Translations under genes and position numbers: made by a program | Shown here: positions 54,561 to 64,000 of the stretch, one piece after another | Numbering within the stretch: the first letter of the stretch is position 1 | How the letters are laid out: each line of letters begins with the position of its first letter | The notes under the pieces: model-generated | Database searches by the model: none | The model's input: the letters and a program-made list of their open reading frames with translations, nothing else | What the model was told of the DNA's origin: nothing | NCBI RefSeq assembly: GCF_963678635.1 | Contig: NC_087070.1 | Span: forward strand, 25,600,007 to 25,664,006 | Direction of reading: 5' to 3' | Source: Symsagittifera roscoffensis | Lineage: Eukaryota; Xenacoelomorpha; Acoela; Convolutidae | Length of the DNA: 64,000 nucleotides

Positions 54561-55595
54561 GACGGGATTGTGGCTTGTAAGAGAAGAGAAGAAGACAAAG
54601 TCCTGTACAGATATATCGCAATAGTGTTGGCGCAACTCTATCAGACAGACCTTTTATTCAGGCCGCATGATCAGATGGGTCATCAGGGATTTGACAAAGT
54701 ATACCAGAGGATTCGGAAGCGCTTTGAGTGGCCTGAAATGAAGAAGGCATGCGAAAAGTGGGTAACGGCATGTCTGTCATTTCAACAGGTCAAGGATCCA
54801 AGAAAATTGCGATTTCCCTTGCAGTCGATCGAGTCATCTGAATTCAACGAGGTGGTGCAGATTGACCACCAGAAAATATGTATGACAGACAGCGGCTATA
54901 ATCAGGTCTTGGTCATGATAGATCACTTCACGAAGTTTGCAGAGACCGTGCCCTGCATAACTGCCTCAGCAGAAGAGACGTGCGATCATCTAATCAATAC
55001 GTGGATAGCGAGACATGGTTGACCGATGACGTTTCAATCGGATAACGGAACAGCTTTCGTGGGAGAACTTACGAAAGAGCTCATGAAACGCTCACAGCTG
55101 GCCCAATTGCTCACTCCACGACATACCGTCCCCAGACGAATGGCTTAGTGGAGATGCAAAATCGGACGTTGGTGTCGATGCTGAGGGTGTATTGTTCCAG
55201 GTACATGACCGATTGGGACAGATACCTTCCACAGGTGATGGGAGCTTACAACAGCTCGCAACACTCCACAGTCGGAGTAAGTCCACACATGATGTTAACC
55301 GGATACGAGAAGTCTTTGCCCTTGACTTTCTTTTACCCAGAGTATGAGGGAAAGAAAACATCACCATAGGTCTACGTGAAGGATGTGATTATACGTCAAC
55401 AAGAACTAAACGACTTTTGCAGACGGAACACTCAGCAAGCACAGGCAAGGCACAAGGAAAGATTCATTAAAAAAGCAGCTGGTGCAAAAGCTTACTCGGT
55501 AGGAGACTATGTATGGGTATTTCAAAACGTTATACCACCGAAAGGAACAAAAAAAGCTCCTAAAGAAGTGGAGGTGACCCTTCATGATTAGGGAA
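54561..55595 (+). pseudogene. Gypsy-2 integrase
   Basis: H2C2-type zinc domain: HDQMGHQGFDKVYQRIRKRF then CEKWVTACLSFQQ (one zinc Cys position is Phe). Catalytic core: VVQIDHQKICMTDSGYNQVL (first Asp), MIDHFTKFAETVP, a stop TGA (55020-55022), MTFQSDNGTAFVG (second Asp) and, after a frameshift near 55100, QTNGLVEMQNRTLVSML (Glu retained). YLPQVMGAYNSSQHSTVGVS, PHMMLTGYEKSLPLTF and VGDYVWVFQNVIPPKG follow. The GPY/F-type end near 55560 is frameshifted. Confidence 0.88.
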
Positions 55596-56516
55596 GTACA
55601 CCAGGAGGAACGTTTTTACAGACTGAGTACCGGCCAAGCCGTTCATTTCAAAAATATCAAGCCACATAACCCATCTACGGAAGACTGGTGCATAACTGCA
55701 GACATGGAAGAAGGAGATTATCTGATGATGGACCCTGCCTGCGAGATCAATGAGAAGGGCACCAGGGGAAAGAATGATGGGATTGAGGTCGTAGAGGAAG
55801 GATCAAGTCCACCATTGGACCTGGATCCCAATGAGGTGATCGAAGCAGCTGAAGAAACCTTACCCTACGCAGAAGAGGACTGGCAAGGAACCAGATCTTC
55901 CGTTTACGATACAGACATGACAGAGTGACAGGACAAAAAGAACTACAATCCTTACGGAGATGACTTCGTAGTGGACAGAATAGATATGAAGAAGATAGTG
56001 GAAGAATTGGTGGGTCTAGAAGAAATAACCATGTCACAAGACATCGACATAGTCGACGACCGCGACGAGGAGTGGATCGATGACCGGTCTAAACCCGAGG
56101 TAGAATTCGAAGACGAACAACAGCAACCGTACGAACAAGACTTGACGATTATGAGTGTCTTGGAAAGACTGAACGAAATGGAGACCAGTGTCACGATTCA
56201 AGATGAAGACCGTGAGAGCATGACATACATAAAAACCGAAAGGGATGATCCTTTCTGGGCTGCCCAGGAAGGGCAATTACTCATTTCTGCATCCAACGTT
56301 GATTTAATATCCGGTATGCGATCGACAGGGACATGGATGGATATTGTTGTCCGGGGAGTGAGGGAAGGACTCACACACACTGAAAAATTAATTTAAAAAA
56401 ATTAAGAATAGCACGAGAGACAGGTGATCTAGAAGCAGAAATAGGCGAGGATCCTAGGAAACCGGACATAGGGAGAGTAGTTGAGTCATATTTTAATTGG
56501 CTAAATGAGTACTAAA
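55584..56516 (+). pseudogene. Gypsy-2 pol C-terminal acidic tail
   Basis: Starts with VHQEERFYRLSTGQAVHFKN, the end of the integrase C-terminal module, then becomes very acidic (DLDPNEVIEAAEETLPYAEE; DIVDDRDEEWIDDRSKPEVE). The frames 55584-55928 and 55971-56396 are separated by a stop, and a further frameshift leads to RVVESYFNWLNEY before TAA (56514-56516). The macrodomain-like segment follows in the same frame. Confidence 0.6.
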
Positions 56517-56981
56517 GTAGCATAATATTGACAAATAGTGAGTTTATACTTACAAATAGAACATGTGCGATAGCGATCACAGCGGACATGAGTTTTAGGA
56601 CAGAGTTTGCGGCAGATTTTATAAGAAAACATAAAATCATAAAGTTCCTTTGGAAGCAAAGACCTGGAATAGGAGGCGTAGCAGCCTTGCCTCCGGCGGC
56701 TTCGCAGATACCAGGAAAGTATTTATGCTTCTTGGTGACGAGGGCGACGGAGAACCGGCATGTGGACCCGAAAAACTTGGTCTAGTCCTTGACGAGACTG
56801 AGAGACTATCTCGTGGAAAGGGAGTTGAAGGAATTCTCACTTCCAGTAAACGACCCGAACCGAGGACGGCTGCATCCATGAGAGCTATATGCACTGAAAC
56901 ACGTAATGTTTTCTGATACTAACATACAAGTATACTTGCGTAAAAAATACTGTTTGAGTATAGGCTGAATTTAGATTGCAT
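56517..56981 (+). pseudogene. Macrodomain-like (ADP-ribose-binding fold) segment after gypsy-2 pol
   Basis: One frame, with two in-frame stops (TAG 56783-56785, TGA near 56880), reads a whole macrodomain of about 150 residues. CAIAITADMSFRTEFAADFI corresponds to the CIS-D-GA-GIA strand/helix. GGVAALPPAASQIPGKYLCF and LVTRATENRHVDPKNLV correspond to the central strands and helix. SLTRLRDYLVERELKEFSLP, then NDPNRGRLHP and LKHVMFSDTNIQVYL, correspond to the last strands. The pattern is closest to the TARG1/OARD1-type macrodomain (from memory). The glycine-rich substrate loop with its Asp and the usual Lys after LVT are not conserved, so ADP-ribosyl hydrolase activity is doubtful. It follows the pol tail in the same frame, separated only by a TAA, so it may once have been fused to pol. 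Confidence 0.55.
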
Positions 56982-57280
56982 GCAGGAAGGTGTCATACTA
57001 TGTGTGTTGTGTGTGATAGATAGCGTGTTATGTGATATGTTATTAAGACCCAGGGTACGAAGGGATTAGTGACCATGAATGATCAAATAATGATCTTAGG
57101 AATAGATCCAAAGTTTGGACTGTCGATTCTTTGGTCAAAATCCAAGGTTTTTAGGAATAGATTGATTTTATTTTTTAAGATCAAGATCTTTTCATCTGAT
57201 TGTTTTAAATCAATTTTAGCACATAATTAGAGTAGGTTTACTAATATAGTACTCATGACAACCTCTTTTCTAGATCTTGA
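56982..57280. other. AT-rich gap between the macrodomain and the next frames
   Basis: No coding signal. Contains a TG-rich run near 57000-57015 and two GGAATAGAT phrases. It could be a solo LTR, an inter-ORF spacer, or the boundary of two elements; no repeat partner was recognised. Confidence 0.4.
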
Positions 57281-58390
57281 TTGATCATTAAATTATTCAT
57301 CAGATTTCAATTGAGCAAACTGATAATCAAGACCGAATCTAACGAAATGGACAACTTCGACTCGAATGAACTGATGAACCTAGCGGATGCGTATGTAGGA
57401 CCGATGATAGACGCGATCTATCTTCGGCTGATGGATCGAGACTTCGCTCCGGAGGACTCAGAGGTAGTCATGTTGCTGGTCGCCCTAATAAACATCTTAG
57501 GGAGTGATAACCGTGGGGACCGCCCCACGGAAGTCTTATTGATGGCCGCATATGGAGAAAGAGAAGTACTAGACCGCCCAAACATGAGGGTAATGAGGTG
57601 GAGAAACGGGGCTCTCTCAGGAATTGACTTGGCGAACGAGCCTGGGTTGGGAAGTTCCAGGACCTACCAACCATGTGAGAAGCCTCTGCCGACCAAGCCT
57701 AGGCCTGGACTGAGGAGAATGCATCAAGAGATGAACAGCGAGGCTGCCTCGTCTAGTTCACAACTGAGAGCAGCTGTGCCACCAAAAAGGGCGAGAGTAG
57801 AAGAAAAAGTTCAGACGAACGGTACGATGCAAGAACTGGAGAAGACAAGAAGAGAGCTAGATCAGTGTAGAAGAAGACAGAGATACGCGGAAGAGACTAT
57901 TTGAAGATTGTAACAAGAAGCAAAATGAAGAAATAGAACGTTTGGGGTGAGAATACAAAAAGCGATCGGGCTGTTCCTTGTGGGCAGTCCCCGATGGAGC
58001 TCCTAACGCCTCGCAAACTAAGTCAAACGACGGAGGTGCGACCTCCGACTACGGCCGGAAGAGTGACGCTCCCGGACCCAAGTAACACGCTAGGTGACCC
58101 AGTCGTGGAGCAGACGGTGCAGAAATTGATAGAAACAGTTGGACAGTTTGCCGCTCATATGAATGCGCCAGGTTCCGGGGTGACTGCACCATATGGAAGA
58201 ATCGACGACACGGCAAAGGGGAGCTCTTCCAAGAGACGATGGAGAAAACGGAAGCTGACAGTGTCACGTTACCAGCAAAGACCTCTGGAGCCCTTGAAAG
58301 AAAAATAAGAGAAATGCCGATGAAAAAAGTGTCCCGATCATTTGATGTGCAGAAGAACAACTAGCTGAAGAATATATTTACAGGAGTTCC
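57281..58390 (+). pseudogene. Unknown protein with Ser-rich middle and coiled coil (first frames of ORF-X)
   Basis: 57281-57904 is open for 207 codons. It may start at the first ATG (57281) or at MDNFDSNELMNLADAY (57347). An N-terminal helical part is followed by a Ser/Pro/Lys/Arg-rich stretch with a possible nuclear-localisation-like PPKRARVEEK. A C-terminal coiled coil has TMQELEKTRRELDQCRRRQ. After stops and a frameshift, 57994-58308 continues (VVEQTVQKLIETVGQFAAHM, then KGSSSKRRWRKRK). Layout (disordered, basic, coiled coil, then SGNH-like enzyme) resembles ORF1-type retroelement proteins, but I cannot name a family. Confidence 0.45.
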
Positions 58391-58392
58391 GG

Positions 58393-59265
58393 ATGCGGAT
58401 CCGCAAGCCTGCTTTAATCGATCGACCTCTTGAAAACCTGAGGACTTATTGGATCACCACGGTGATGACCTTTAGAGGTGCCAGGATAGCCCAGCTATAT
58501 CGAATGGTGGAGCTAATGTACCCAGGAAGGATCCCTAAGATAATGATCCTAATAGGAAAAAACAATGTGTCCAGAGGTTCAGATGAGGAAGAGGCACAAT
58601 GGGAATTGATGATGGTGTGCCTATACACTACTCTCTGGCAGAAGTTCAAGTGTGCGGTACTGACCGTCTGCACCGTACCGATGACCACGAGAACGCTGGA
58701 ATCGGCAGGAAGGAGGCAAAACGAAGGAGTTATCGGGTGGAACAACATAGTGAGAAATCTGACGAGTCGTATTGTTGGATGGATGATCCTCATTGATATT
58801 GAACATAATTTCAGAGCTATGGATCAGGCCAGTATTACCACCGATGGAAACTACTTTGACAGTTTAGAAGGGCAAGCCTGGATGAATCGAGTCTTCCAGG
58901 AGCGGCTGGATAAACTGGAGGTCGATTTCTTTCACACGAGAGTACTGAAGAAGGAGGAAACCACGAATGAGCCTGCACTCTCAACCTTCGTGCCCCCCAA
59001 ACCTAGAAACACGTCTGGGAGCGGTCCGAGCCGTGAGCTACAGGCCGCAGAGTTGCAGCGAGCCAGGGCAAAGAACGGACGTACTGGACCGATTGGGAGA
59101 AGAGCCAGTAAGAAGAACTATTCATCCACGGCGAAGATTAGGACCTGTCAACCCGACTACAGAGACAATAGGTACATCGAGATCGAAATCGAGATAGGAA
59201 AGGAGATCAAAAACCAGATTGGAGACTACGAGTACCAGCCGAGAAGAACAACGACCAGAAAGTAG
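58393..59265 (+). pseudogene. SGNH-hydrolase-like protein 1
   Basis: An open frame of 290 codons with SGNH blocks: TFRGARIAQLYRMVELMYPG (block II-like), KIMILIGKNNVSRGSDEEEA (block III; GKNN instead of GxND), VLTVCTVPMTTRTLE, and TTDGNYFDSLEGQAWMNRVF (block V; Tyr at the catalytic His position). The block I Ser is not visible; a frameshift just upstream may have removed it. The C-terminal 100 residues are basic and low-complexity. Enzymes of this fold are esterases or lipases; with Ser not seen and His replaced, this copy is unlikely to be active. It overlaps by 47 bp with the next frame, in another phase. Confidence 0.55.
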
Positions 59266-59610
59266 CTCTTTGATGTGGTCGAGGCCCATACCTTCCCCCT
59301 GGCATGTCTATAAACAGGACCTGATGAAATTGAACCTTCAGACGGTAAGGTTTGCAGCCGATGCCATAAGGATGCTGAATGAAGCGAGGCTATCCGTCAA
59401 CGGACTGTATTCAATCGCAGGTTTGGACTGGTTGATAGCAGCTGGCATTAACTTCAGCTCCACGACCGCCTTAAGATTTGCCGATTTAAAGGGACTGCTC
59501 TCAATCAACACAATGGGTCTAGTAATTGCAAGATCTTTGCAGGACGTGAAAATGAATCATGGTAAATGAAATTCTTGGAAGATTCTTGAAATAAAGGAAG
59601 ATTTTTAACA
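59219..59610 (+). pseudogene. Unknown helical segment between the two SGNH-like proteins
   Basis: 59219-59569 is open for 116 codons. After a Thr/Ser/Glu-rich start it contains LNLQTVRFAADAIRMLNEAR and LKGLLSINTMGLVIARSLQD. A frameshift after 59569 joins it to LTKRAPIGQYVKIFKQIRAP, which runs into the next protein. It therefore looks like the N-terminal part of the second SGNH-like protein. No motif is recognised. Confidence 0.4.
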
Positions 59611-61185
59611 AAGAGGGCACCGATAGGACAATATGTAAAAATATTCAAGCAAATACGAGCACCCCCATCTCACGTGAAAAAAATTGTGTACCCTAAACAT
59701 GTGACTCAAGAAGGCAATCTTTAGAGATATGGTGGGATGAAGACGATTAGGAAGGACGAGACTATCTTTGCGGCGTATGATAAAGTGGAAAAGAGAAAAG
59801 CAAAGATTTTGATAGTCGCGAACTCAGACTTCGCGCATACCTCCAAGTCTCTATTTTGGCCTGACGTTATGATGCTGGCAGCAGTCGACTTGGACCTAAC
59901 ACAGTCGGGGTCAATGGCAATCGGGTTACAACGACAAACGAAAATGAACCCAATCACGATAGTATTTTCTGGCATAAACGACCATCTATACAGTAGGAGT
60001 TTCCTGAGCAGACTCAGAGAGCCTACAAGGGCAGAGGACGCATTACGGCCAGCGATAAAGGGTATCCTCGAATCGATGGGTGAAATAATAGGTACACTGA
60101 AAGATGGTGCATTCCCGAAGTTAACACCGAAAGCTGTGTTTGCACTGTCTCCGGAATATGCACATCTCCCGGATGCACTGAAGTTTGTAAATACGATGGT
60201 GGCGTTGCTCTCGGAATCTGACCCGAATCGCGGAATAGAAGTGGAGAACTTACGATCACTTAGGGCGGAATGGCCGGCAGTGTGGTCTGACATCTCGAAT
60301 GCAATGCGAGGATTCAAGGACCATTCATTGCACATGTTAGTATTGGATGAAGTACTGGGGTTGGAACTGTCCAACTTCAGCCGACAACACAAACTGAGAC
60401 CAGGAATTGACGATGATCATCGAGTAATAGTAGCGATGTCTAACGAATTATGGTTCCGAGGAATGGAAATAAAAGAGGAAGAAGACAAAAAGAAGAACTC
60501 CTAGGATACGAGAGCTCACTTGGAAGCGATGGTCTTGTCAACGAAACCAGAGGCTAACAAGTGGCTGCACTTGACACCTCGGATAGCCGCATTGGGCACG
60601 GACGCTTTCGAGCGAGGCCCAGTGATGATCAAAAAGATCCATGCCTACCTGGTGAAAGAGGTGAACCTGGCCAAAAATGCTGCAAAGCAGTCAGCCGAGT
60701 TTGTAAACAGAGTGTGCCAAGTTACCCTGGAAGCTTTCTGGACAATCAGTGTGAAGGGAGAAAAAGGCTTTGAACGGGCTGACAGCATGCTGGAAGGGTT
60801 GGGAGCAGGATGGACTGCGTCCTTCCTGGCAAAAGTCTACCCCTCGCTCTCTCGATAGCTGATCAGAGAGTTCCTCCAAGCAGTCACAGAGTTATCAATC
60901 GTGGAAAAACTAGCCCTGTTCGTGAGATTTGGAGCAGAGAACTTTGTGAGAGAACCAGTGGTACTGCTCACTGAAGGACTGCAGAACTTGAGGTTACATG
61001 GACTTCTGACGCTAATTGCGATAACGCACGGGATCTTGGGAAGATTGATGAATCTGACCCGCTACCTTGAGCAAATGAGAGAGAACGTGAACAGGTTTGA
61101 CGTGAAGCGGCCCACTGATTTCTGGACCAAGATAAGAGATCTGCGACACACTCTGATCCAGTATATAGGAAATTTAAAATGTTAA
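59607..61185 (+). pseudogene. SGNH-hydrolase-like protein 2 with helical C-terminus
   Basis: One frame runs from about 59607 to TAA 61185 with only three in-frame stops (TAG near 59722, TAG 60502-60504, TAG 60856-60858), so the separate frames are one protein of about 520 codons. SGNH-like blocks: AKILIVANSDFAHTSKSLFW (block I, Ser retained), ITIVFSGINDHLYSRSFLSR (block III, GIND), AVFALSPEYAHLPDALKFVN, and PGIDDDHRVIVAMSNELWFR (block V, DxxH retained). All key residue positions are filled, unlike the first SGNH-like protein. The 220-residue C-terminal part is alpha-helical (NLAKNAAKQSAEFVNRVCQV; NLTRYLEQMRENVNRFD). It ends exactly where the 3' end of the Penelope-like element begins. Confidence 0.5.
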
Positions 61186-61440
61186 TTCAAACGTTTTCGC
61201 ACATTCTGTGCATCATAAAGATTAAAAATTTTTACAATATTTACAAAACGGTCAAAGATCTGAAAAATGAGAAACGTGTCTAAAAAGGCTCTAAAATTTT
61301 TTAACCAATCAAATTTAAACAACTGTAATTACATAATATAATTACGTAAGCATGAATAACATTTTCCCGTAAATTTCTAAGTTTTTTTAGTTTTTTGTTC
61401 TTTCTGGTTATAAAATTTCGATTTGGGAAAATTTTTGATT
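61186..61440 (-). repeat. 3'-end (pseudo-LTR-like) segment of Penelope-like element copy 2
   Basis: Matches 27619-27885 in inverted orientation and includes the hammerhead-like motif. On the element strand it lies downstream of the GIY-YIG coding part, so it is the 3' untranslated end. It abuts the last codon of SGNH-like protein 2, suggesting insertion into or next to that frame. Confidence 0.75.
61188..61225 (-). ncRNA. Hammerhead-ribozyme-like motif, copy 2 (degenerate core)
   Basis: On the minus strand the core reads TTTATGA (CTGATGA with two changes, about 61219-61213), followed by GCACA-GAA-TGTGC (61211-61199), GAAA (61198-61195) and ACGTTT then GAATTAA. Helix I can pair TTAATC with GA(A)TTAA, one bulged A. 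The core changes would abolish cleavage, but the conserved helix II and GAAA match copy 1 at 27.85 kb. Confidence 0.35.
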
Positions 61441-61483
61441 CTGACATGTCAGTTTTTCAAATTTTAGCCATGTTATACATAGA

Positions 61484-64000
61484 CTATAATTTTAGTGTTA
61501 ATTCCCGGCTCCTGAAATCATCGCGTGTGTTGATCTTCGGCCTCTCCCTCCAAATATGCAAAGCATCTAGTGTCAGTAGCTTATGAGTGTTGGCTGTTTA
61601 GTCTATAATCTCTGACTTCAGCTCAGCAGTACCGCCTACCTCCTTATTACATTCTAACAAGTGTTGTCCTACTGGGGAGTCCCCTTTGCGGTGTTCATCG
61701 ACCCTCGTGGCTAAACGTCGGACTGTCTGACCAACATAGGTGGAGTTACATCCACTACATGTAAGCTCGTACATCACTTTGGATCTCAGTTCACGAACAA
61801 AGGAAGTTTTGAGAGATGGCAAGCATGTTTTCAATTTTCTTGTTGGTAAAAATTATTTGTGCCCCGAATATTAGCCGAACCTTTGCAGCTAACAATTGAG
61901 ATGGATTGCCTCGATATTGCATTGTAAGAAGGGGTGGTGAGTCTTTCAACGATTTGTCATTTCTCGGTTCTGATGCCTTCACCTCTAAATTTTTGTTTTC
62001 CTCAATGATCTTGTTAAGAGTTTCAAACACTACCCTGTCAGACCAATTTTTTGGATATTGATTTTCAATCCATAGTTTCCGATTTTTTTCCAATGCCTGG
62101 TCAAAATACTCCCATGTTGAGGTACTCCTGAAAACCCTATGAACCGTCCCTTCAATAACGTTTTTTTTTGTACTGCAAAAGTGCGCAGCCTCTGAAGTTT
62201 AGAATGGTGCCGGTATCAGTGGGTTTTTGGTACCAACCACATGTGACCTCTTTCGCTGAATCCACGTTGACATTTAAGTCCAAAAAGGCCAAATTACCGT
62301 TTCTATCGAGTTCTTCTATGGTGATTTGCAAGTTTGGATGCAACTTATTGGCAGCCTCGAGAACCCTTGACCGTTCTAGAAAAATTTTAGAAAAACTTTA
62401 ACACCATTCACAGTCCGATCTGCTTCCCGTTGTTTTTTGCAAGTCATGCAATACCATACTGTTTCCGCGATGTCTGCGTATTCGGATTCCGATATGTTAC
62501 CACACACTAAGTGGTACCAATTCAAACAAGCTTCGCATTCTACTCCTTTTGTCCGATATGTCACCTTTTTCTGACATCTGGGGCACACTTCCTTGTTACC
62601 CTCACTTAGCACAGTCAATTTTCGTACTTCTTTCTTTAATGTAGATTCGTATTCTTTGAGCCACAAATTAGCCAATATTACTGCAAGGGAGGCGCCCATT
62701 GCCAAACTGTCTTTTTGTACATACCACAAACCATTGCATTTAAAATTTACATTTTTCAGTGCCAAATTCAGTAGTTTTTTCATAGTCTTGCGAGATGTTT
62801 CCCGAGGGTTGACTTGCTCATATAATCTCCTCAGGGCTATTTCAACCGCTTCCTTGAGCGGGACATTAGTGTTCAAACTCTTAACCTCAAGGGAAATTAT
62901 ACTCTCGTCAGAGTCCAACTCAGTTTTCTCCCAGATCTCCCTGGCCATTTGAGTGTTCGTTTCTATGTTTGCCCCCTCAATTTCATCAAAATACTTTGCC
63001 AATGTTTTATTTAGGTTGTCATATGAGCTACCAGGTAAAGAAAGGATGGGACTAAGTGGTGAGCCTTGTTTGTGTACTTTTGCTAATCAATATGGTCTAG
63101 CCGGCTGCGCTCCGGTTGATCTGAACATATTATACATCGATTCGCTAATCTCGTCCTTCTTTTTCATGGCGAGTAATTGTTTATTTATGTATTTTTCAAT
63201 TTTCATAATCACGCTGACTGTCAAATTCTTCCTCTCACTAAATTGTTCTGCCTTTAATAAGTCTTTCAGTTTTTTCTCATATGTCTCCTTTTTCATTACA
63301 CAAAAATCCACCCCCTTATCAAATGGCACTGCCAGAAGACCATTGTCCTTCAAATACTTTCTGGCTTTTTCAACACCTTTGTCAGAGGGGGTCTGTTTCA
63401 CAATCCTAGCATATCTCTTTGCAGCTGCTTCAATCTCACATAACTTTTCTCCGGGTATTCTATTTAACTTCAGTTCAGACAAAAAACTATCAATGTCAGC
63501 AAGGAAGTAAATTTCATTGAATTTGTCTCGTACCGGATGTTTTGGTCCAAAACTTAGGACTTCCCGCACCCAAAGCGGCAAAATCACTTCATCTAAAATT
63601 CTAACTGCCCTTTCATCCAAGTTTTTTAATGGTCTATCCTGTCTTTCCAAAAGTTTTTCAAGCTTTCTCTTGTGTCGGCTTTTTAGATTATTGACACTAC
63701 ACCTTGCGTGCCGGTTCAGATAGAATATTACCGAAGGCCACCACTTCTTATCTATACCCCTTCTCACTACCTCTCTTGCTTTTACTAGGTTACCCGATGC
63801 CTTGGCCCTATCCGCACTTGCCTGGCTTAGCTCAGATCTTATGAGTCTCTGTTGGAAGCTGTGCACCGCTTCAGCCGAAAGAACACCGTTATCAGGCACG
63901 CGAAACCGTAAAAAGTCTGGTATAATGTCGTTATCGAGACATTTTCTCAGAAATTTAATTCTCAGGAAACTGCTATTAAATTTATTAAAATGTCTCAAAT
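61484..64000 (-). pseudogene. Penelope-like retroelement copy 2: RT with internal PHD finger, GIY-YIG endonuclease
   Basis: Coding continues beyond the window edge. In minus-strand order: an intact 303-codon N-terminal part (63998-63087: SFGPKHPVRDKFNEI, LLAVPFDKGVDFCVMKK), the RT start (ARPY ... LAKVHKQGSPLSPI, near 63080), RT motifs ISLEVKSLNTNVPLKEAVEI and YVQKDSLAMGASLAVILANL, then the C4HC3 PHD finger (CPRCQKK, VECEACLNWYHLVC, WYCMTC; about 62582-62430). RT motif C is lost in a deletion of about 25 bp near 62380. NLAFLDLNVNVD and the RT thumb follow. The GIY-YIG nuclease is at 61834-61600 (VMYELTCSGCNSTYVGQTVR, then RVDEHRKGDSPVGQHLLEC). An in-frame TAA (61600-61598) precedes the conserved end INTRDDFRSRELTLK, stop at 61484. 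There are frameshifts near 61830, 62120 and 62360. Confidence 0.92.
62430..62582 (-). other. PHD-type zinc finger inserted in the Penelope reverse transcriptase
   Basis: Ligand order Cys-x2-Cys, Cys-x2-Cys, x4-His-x2-Cys, about 19 residues, Cys-x2-Cys with Trp two residues before the last pair: a complete C4HC3 PHD pattern. It sits after the LAMGASLAVILANLW motif and 17 residues of RT, and before the VNGVKVFL segment that leads into the YVDD motif. Copy 1 (26540-26715) has it in the same place with one Cys codon replaced by a stop. PHD fingers read histone H3 tails, so a role in target choice is conceivable (inference). Confidence 0.85.

Larger units (their letters stand above)
47515..61185 (+). 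mobile_element. Large gypsy-type block with possible extra ORFs (boundaries inferred)
   Basis: From about 47.5 kb to 61.2 kb the DNA is clearly less AT-rich than both flanks and codes on the plus strand throughout: gag, protease, RT, RNase H, linker, integrase, tail, macrodomain-like segment, then coiled-coil and SGNH-like frames. An AT-rich 300-bp gap (56,982-57,280) separates the macrodomain from the later frames, so there may be one element of about 13.7 kb or two adjacent ones. LTRs were not found. The right edge is the 3' end of a Penelope-like element. Confidence 0.45.

Noticed and set aside
46830-57100. Possible LTR pair from GTTATTA...CAGGGTA similarity (46836 and 57040)
   Set aside because: Only about 25 bp with gaps are similar by eye, too little to call LTRs.
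59721-60392. Minus-strand frame of 223 codons
   Set aside because: Antisense shadow of SGNH-like protein 2; the plus frame has ordered SGNH blocks and continues past this interval.

Overview
This is a eukaryotic, almost certainly invertebrate, AT-rich repeat-dense stretch. It has no operons, ribosome binding sites or bacterial genes. The few cellular-looking signals are spliceosomal (a CAG|GTAAGT donor with a TACTAAC branch-like site at the left end), and there is one 200-base assembly gap. The mix of element types (Ty3/gypsy LTR elements, CR1-like and RLE-type LINEs, Penelope-like elements, hAT) fits a metazoan. The species cannot be fixed from the sequence.

Layout. 1-2 kb (minus): one long unbroken frame of about 500 codons, unrecognised, probably an exon of a real gene. 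4-5.6 kb: gag-protease remnant of a gypsy element running into the gap. 6-12 kb: a 22-bp minisatellite and a near-identical direct repeat A-B / A-C-B. 12-25 kb: mostly non-coding, with a candidate exon, a broken zinc-finger frame, two decayed copies of a LINE (minus), and a Penelope-like (PLE) scrap. 25-29.9 kb: gypsy RT scrap, a 5'-truncated PLE (minus) capped by an inverted piece of its own 3' end, a dead hAT transposase, and an SGNH-hydrolase-like frame. 30-43.6 kb: a CR1-like LINE cut in two by a gypsy element (31,693-41,250) with 217-bp LTRs and a 5-bp target duplication GGGAG. The gypsy element carries an internal 3.26-kb tandem duplication of RT-RNaseH-integrase-tail. 44-47 kb: unassigned sequence and a 25-bp minisatellite with a CCGGAAG core. 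47.5-61.2 kb: a visibly less AT-rich block with a second, large gypsy-type element (gag, protease, RT, RNaseH, long linker, integrase, acidic tail), then a macrodomain-like frame, then frames encoding two different SGNH-like proteins. 61.2-64 kb: a second PLE (minus), cut by the window edge.

Nearly every coding unit is broken by stops or frameshifts, so the window is mainly a graveyard of nested elements. The parts most worth pursuing are: (i) a PHD finger inserted inside the reverse transcriptase of both PLE copies, between the LAMGASLA motif and the YVDD motif; (ii) the macrodomain and the two SGNH-like proteins downstream of the large gypsy integrase, which may be cargo of one ~13.7-kb retroelement; (iii) a hammerhead-ribozyme-like motif in the PLE 3' end.
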